A stretch of DNA of 64,000 nt from assembly GCF_000367925.1 (NCBI RefSeq), contig NZ_KB849175.1:149395-213394 (forward strand), given 5' to 3'. The notes beneath the pieces were generated by a model. The model did no database searches. It saw only the letters and a program-made list of their open reading frames with translations, and was not told the DNA's origin. Position numbers and translations under genes: made by a program. This document shows positions 63,812 through 64,000 of the stretch, piece by piece; the first letter of the stretch is position 1; every line of letters begins with the position of its first letter. This DNA is from Acinetobacter bohemicus ANC 3994 (GTDB lineage Bacteria; Pseudomonadota; Gammaproteobacteria; Pseudomonadales; Moraxellaceae).

Positions 63812-64000
63812 TTAAATCCGTTCCAAGGCAAAGCTACGAATATAATCTGCGACCAATTTCGGCTGACTTAAAACGGCCCAATGATTGGCATCAATTTCCA
63901 CCCGCTGAAATTGTTCTGCCCATTTTGGCATTTCATCAATCAATTCAGGGCTAACAAAATGATCTCGCTGTAGCACGATTGCTTGTACTGGGCACACAGC
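63812..64000 (-). CDS. Alpha/beta hydrolase, C-terminal fragment
   Basis: The last 62 residues of a protein whose start lies beyond the right edge. VQAIVLQRDHFVSPELIDEM carries the acid-bearing strand and loop, and IDANHWAVLSQPKLVADYI contains the likely catalytic His of an alpha/beta hydrolase. Similar ends occur in epoxide hydrolase-like and lipase-like enzymes. Substrate cannot be told from this piece. Confidence 0.65.
   Translation of the reverse strand, partial: AVCPVQAIVLQRDHFVSPELIDEMPKWAEQFQRVEIDANHWAVLSQPKLVADYIRSFALERI

Noticed and set aside
1..64000. CRISPR array, prophage or defence island
   Set aside because: No regularly spaced direct repeats, no phage structural genes, and no restriction, toxin-antitoxin or defence proteins were recognised.

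Overview
The window is a chromosomal segment of a gammaproteobacterium, almost certainly Acinetobacter. The base composition is AT-rich. Gene orders are typical of the genus: pilMNOPQ-aroK-aroB next to mrcA, the rsmH-ftsL-ftsI-murE-murF-mraY block, and gltX followed by tRNA-Ala and tRNA-Glu. It also carries a near-perfect match, from memory, to the Acinetobacter fatty acyl-CoA reductase Acr1 and the OmpR/EnvZ pair of this genus. Most genes are ordinary housekeeping genes; the accessory signals are two inverted miniature elements, one IS3-family insertion sequence and a cluster of unrecognised genes at 53-57 kb.

Layout. 0-2.3 kb: two type IV pilin genes, a TfpX-type pilin accessory gene and the start of a PglL-type pilin glycosyltransferase, with a sigma-54 promoter match in front of the first pilin. 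2.4-4.7 kb: LemA and two TPM-domain proteins. 4.8-12 kb: a metal-dependent hydrolase family protein and glutamate synthase (gltB, gltD). 12.4-20.1 kb: the type IV pilus assembly operon pilMNOPQ running into aroK, aroB and a DamX-like SPOR gene; mrcA (PBP1A) diverges from it. 22.8-30.9 kb: rlmA, then the division and cell-wall block rsmH to mraY. 31-33.3 kb: two sulfate-binding protein paralogues with no transporter genes beside them. 34-36 kb: gltX and two tRNA genes behind a clear sigma-70 promoter. 36-43.5 kb: a CDF metal exporter divergent from a DUF4198-like gene with a Fur-box-like operator between them, then ettA, metY and acr1 (wax ester precursor synthesis). 43.5-53 kb: tex, ompR-envZ, a succinyl-CoA:acetate CoA-transferase, a FrnE-like DsbA protein and dodecin. 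53-58.8 kb: small exported or membrane proteins, a 59-aa plus 495-aa unknown pair, an outer-membrane-like barrel and the IS3-family element. 58.8-64 kb: htpG, an LprI-like protein, ompW, a Na+/H+ antiporter family protein and the end of an alpha/beta hydrolase.

The most unusual signal is the pair of inverted 306-bp and 347-bp elements at 43.5 and 53.8 kb. They have IS4-like ends and no transposase. One sits inside the terminator hairpin of tex with an 11-bp target duplication. The IS3-family element at 57.3 kb likewise sits inside the terminator hairpin of htpG with a 3-bp duplication. Two unrelated elements have therefore landed in the same kind of site. No CRISPR array, rRNA, prophage or replication origin was seen.
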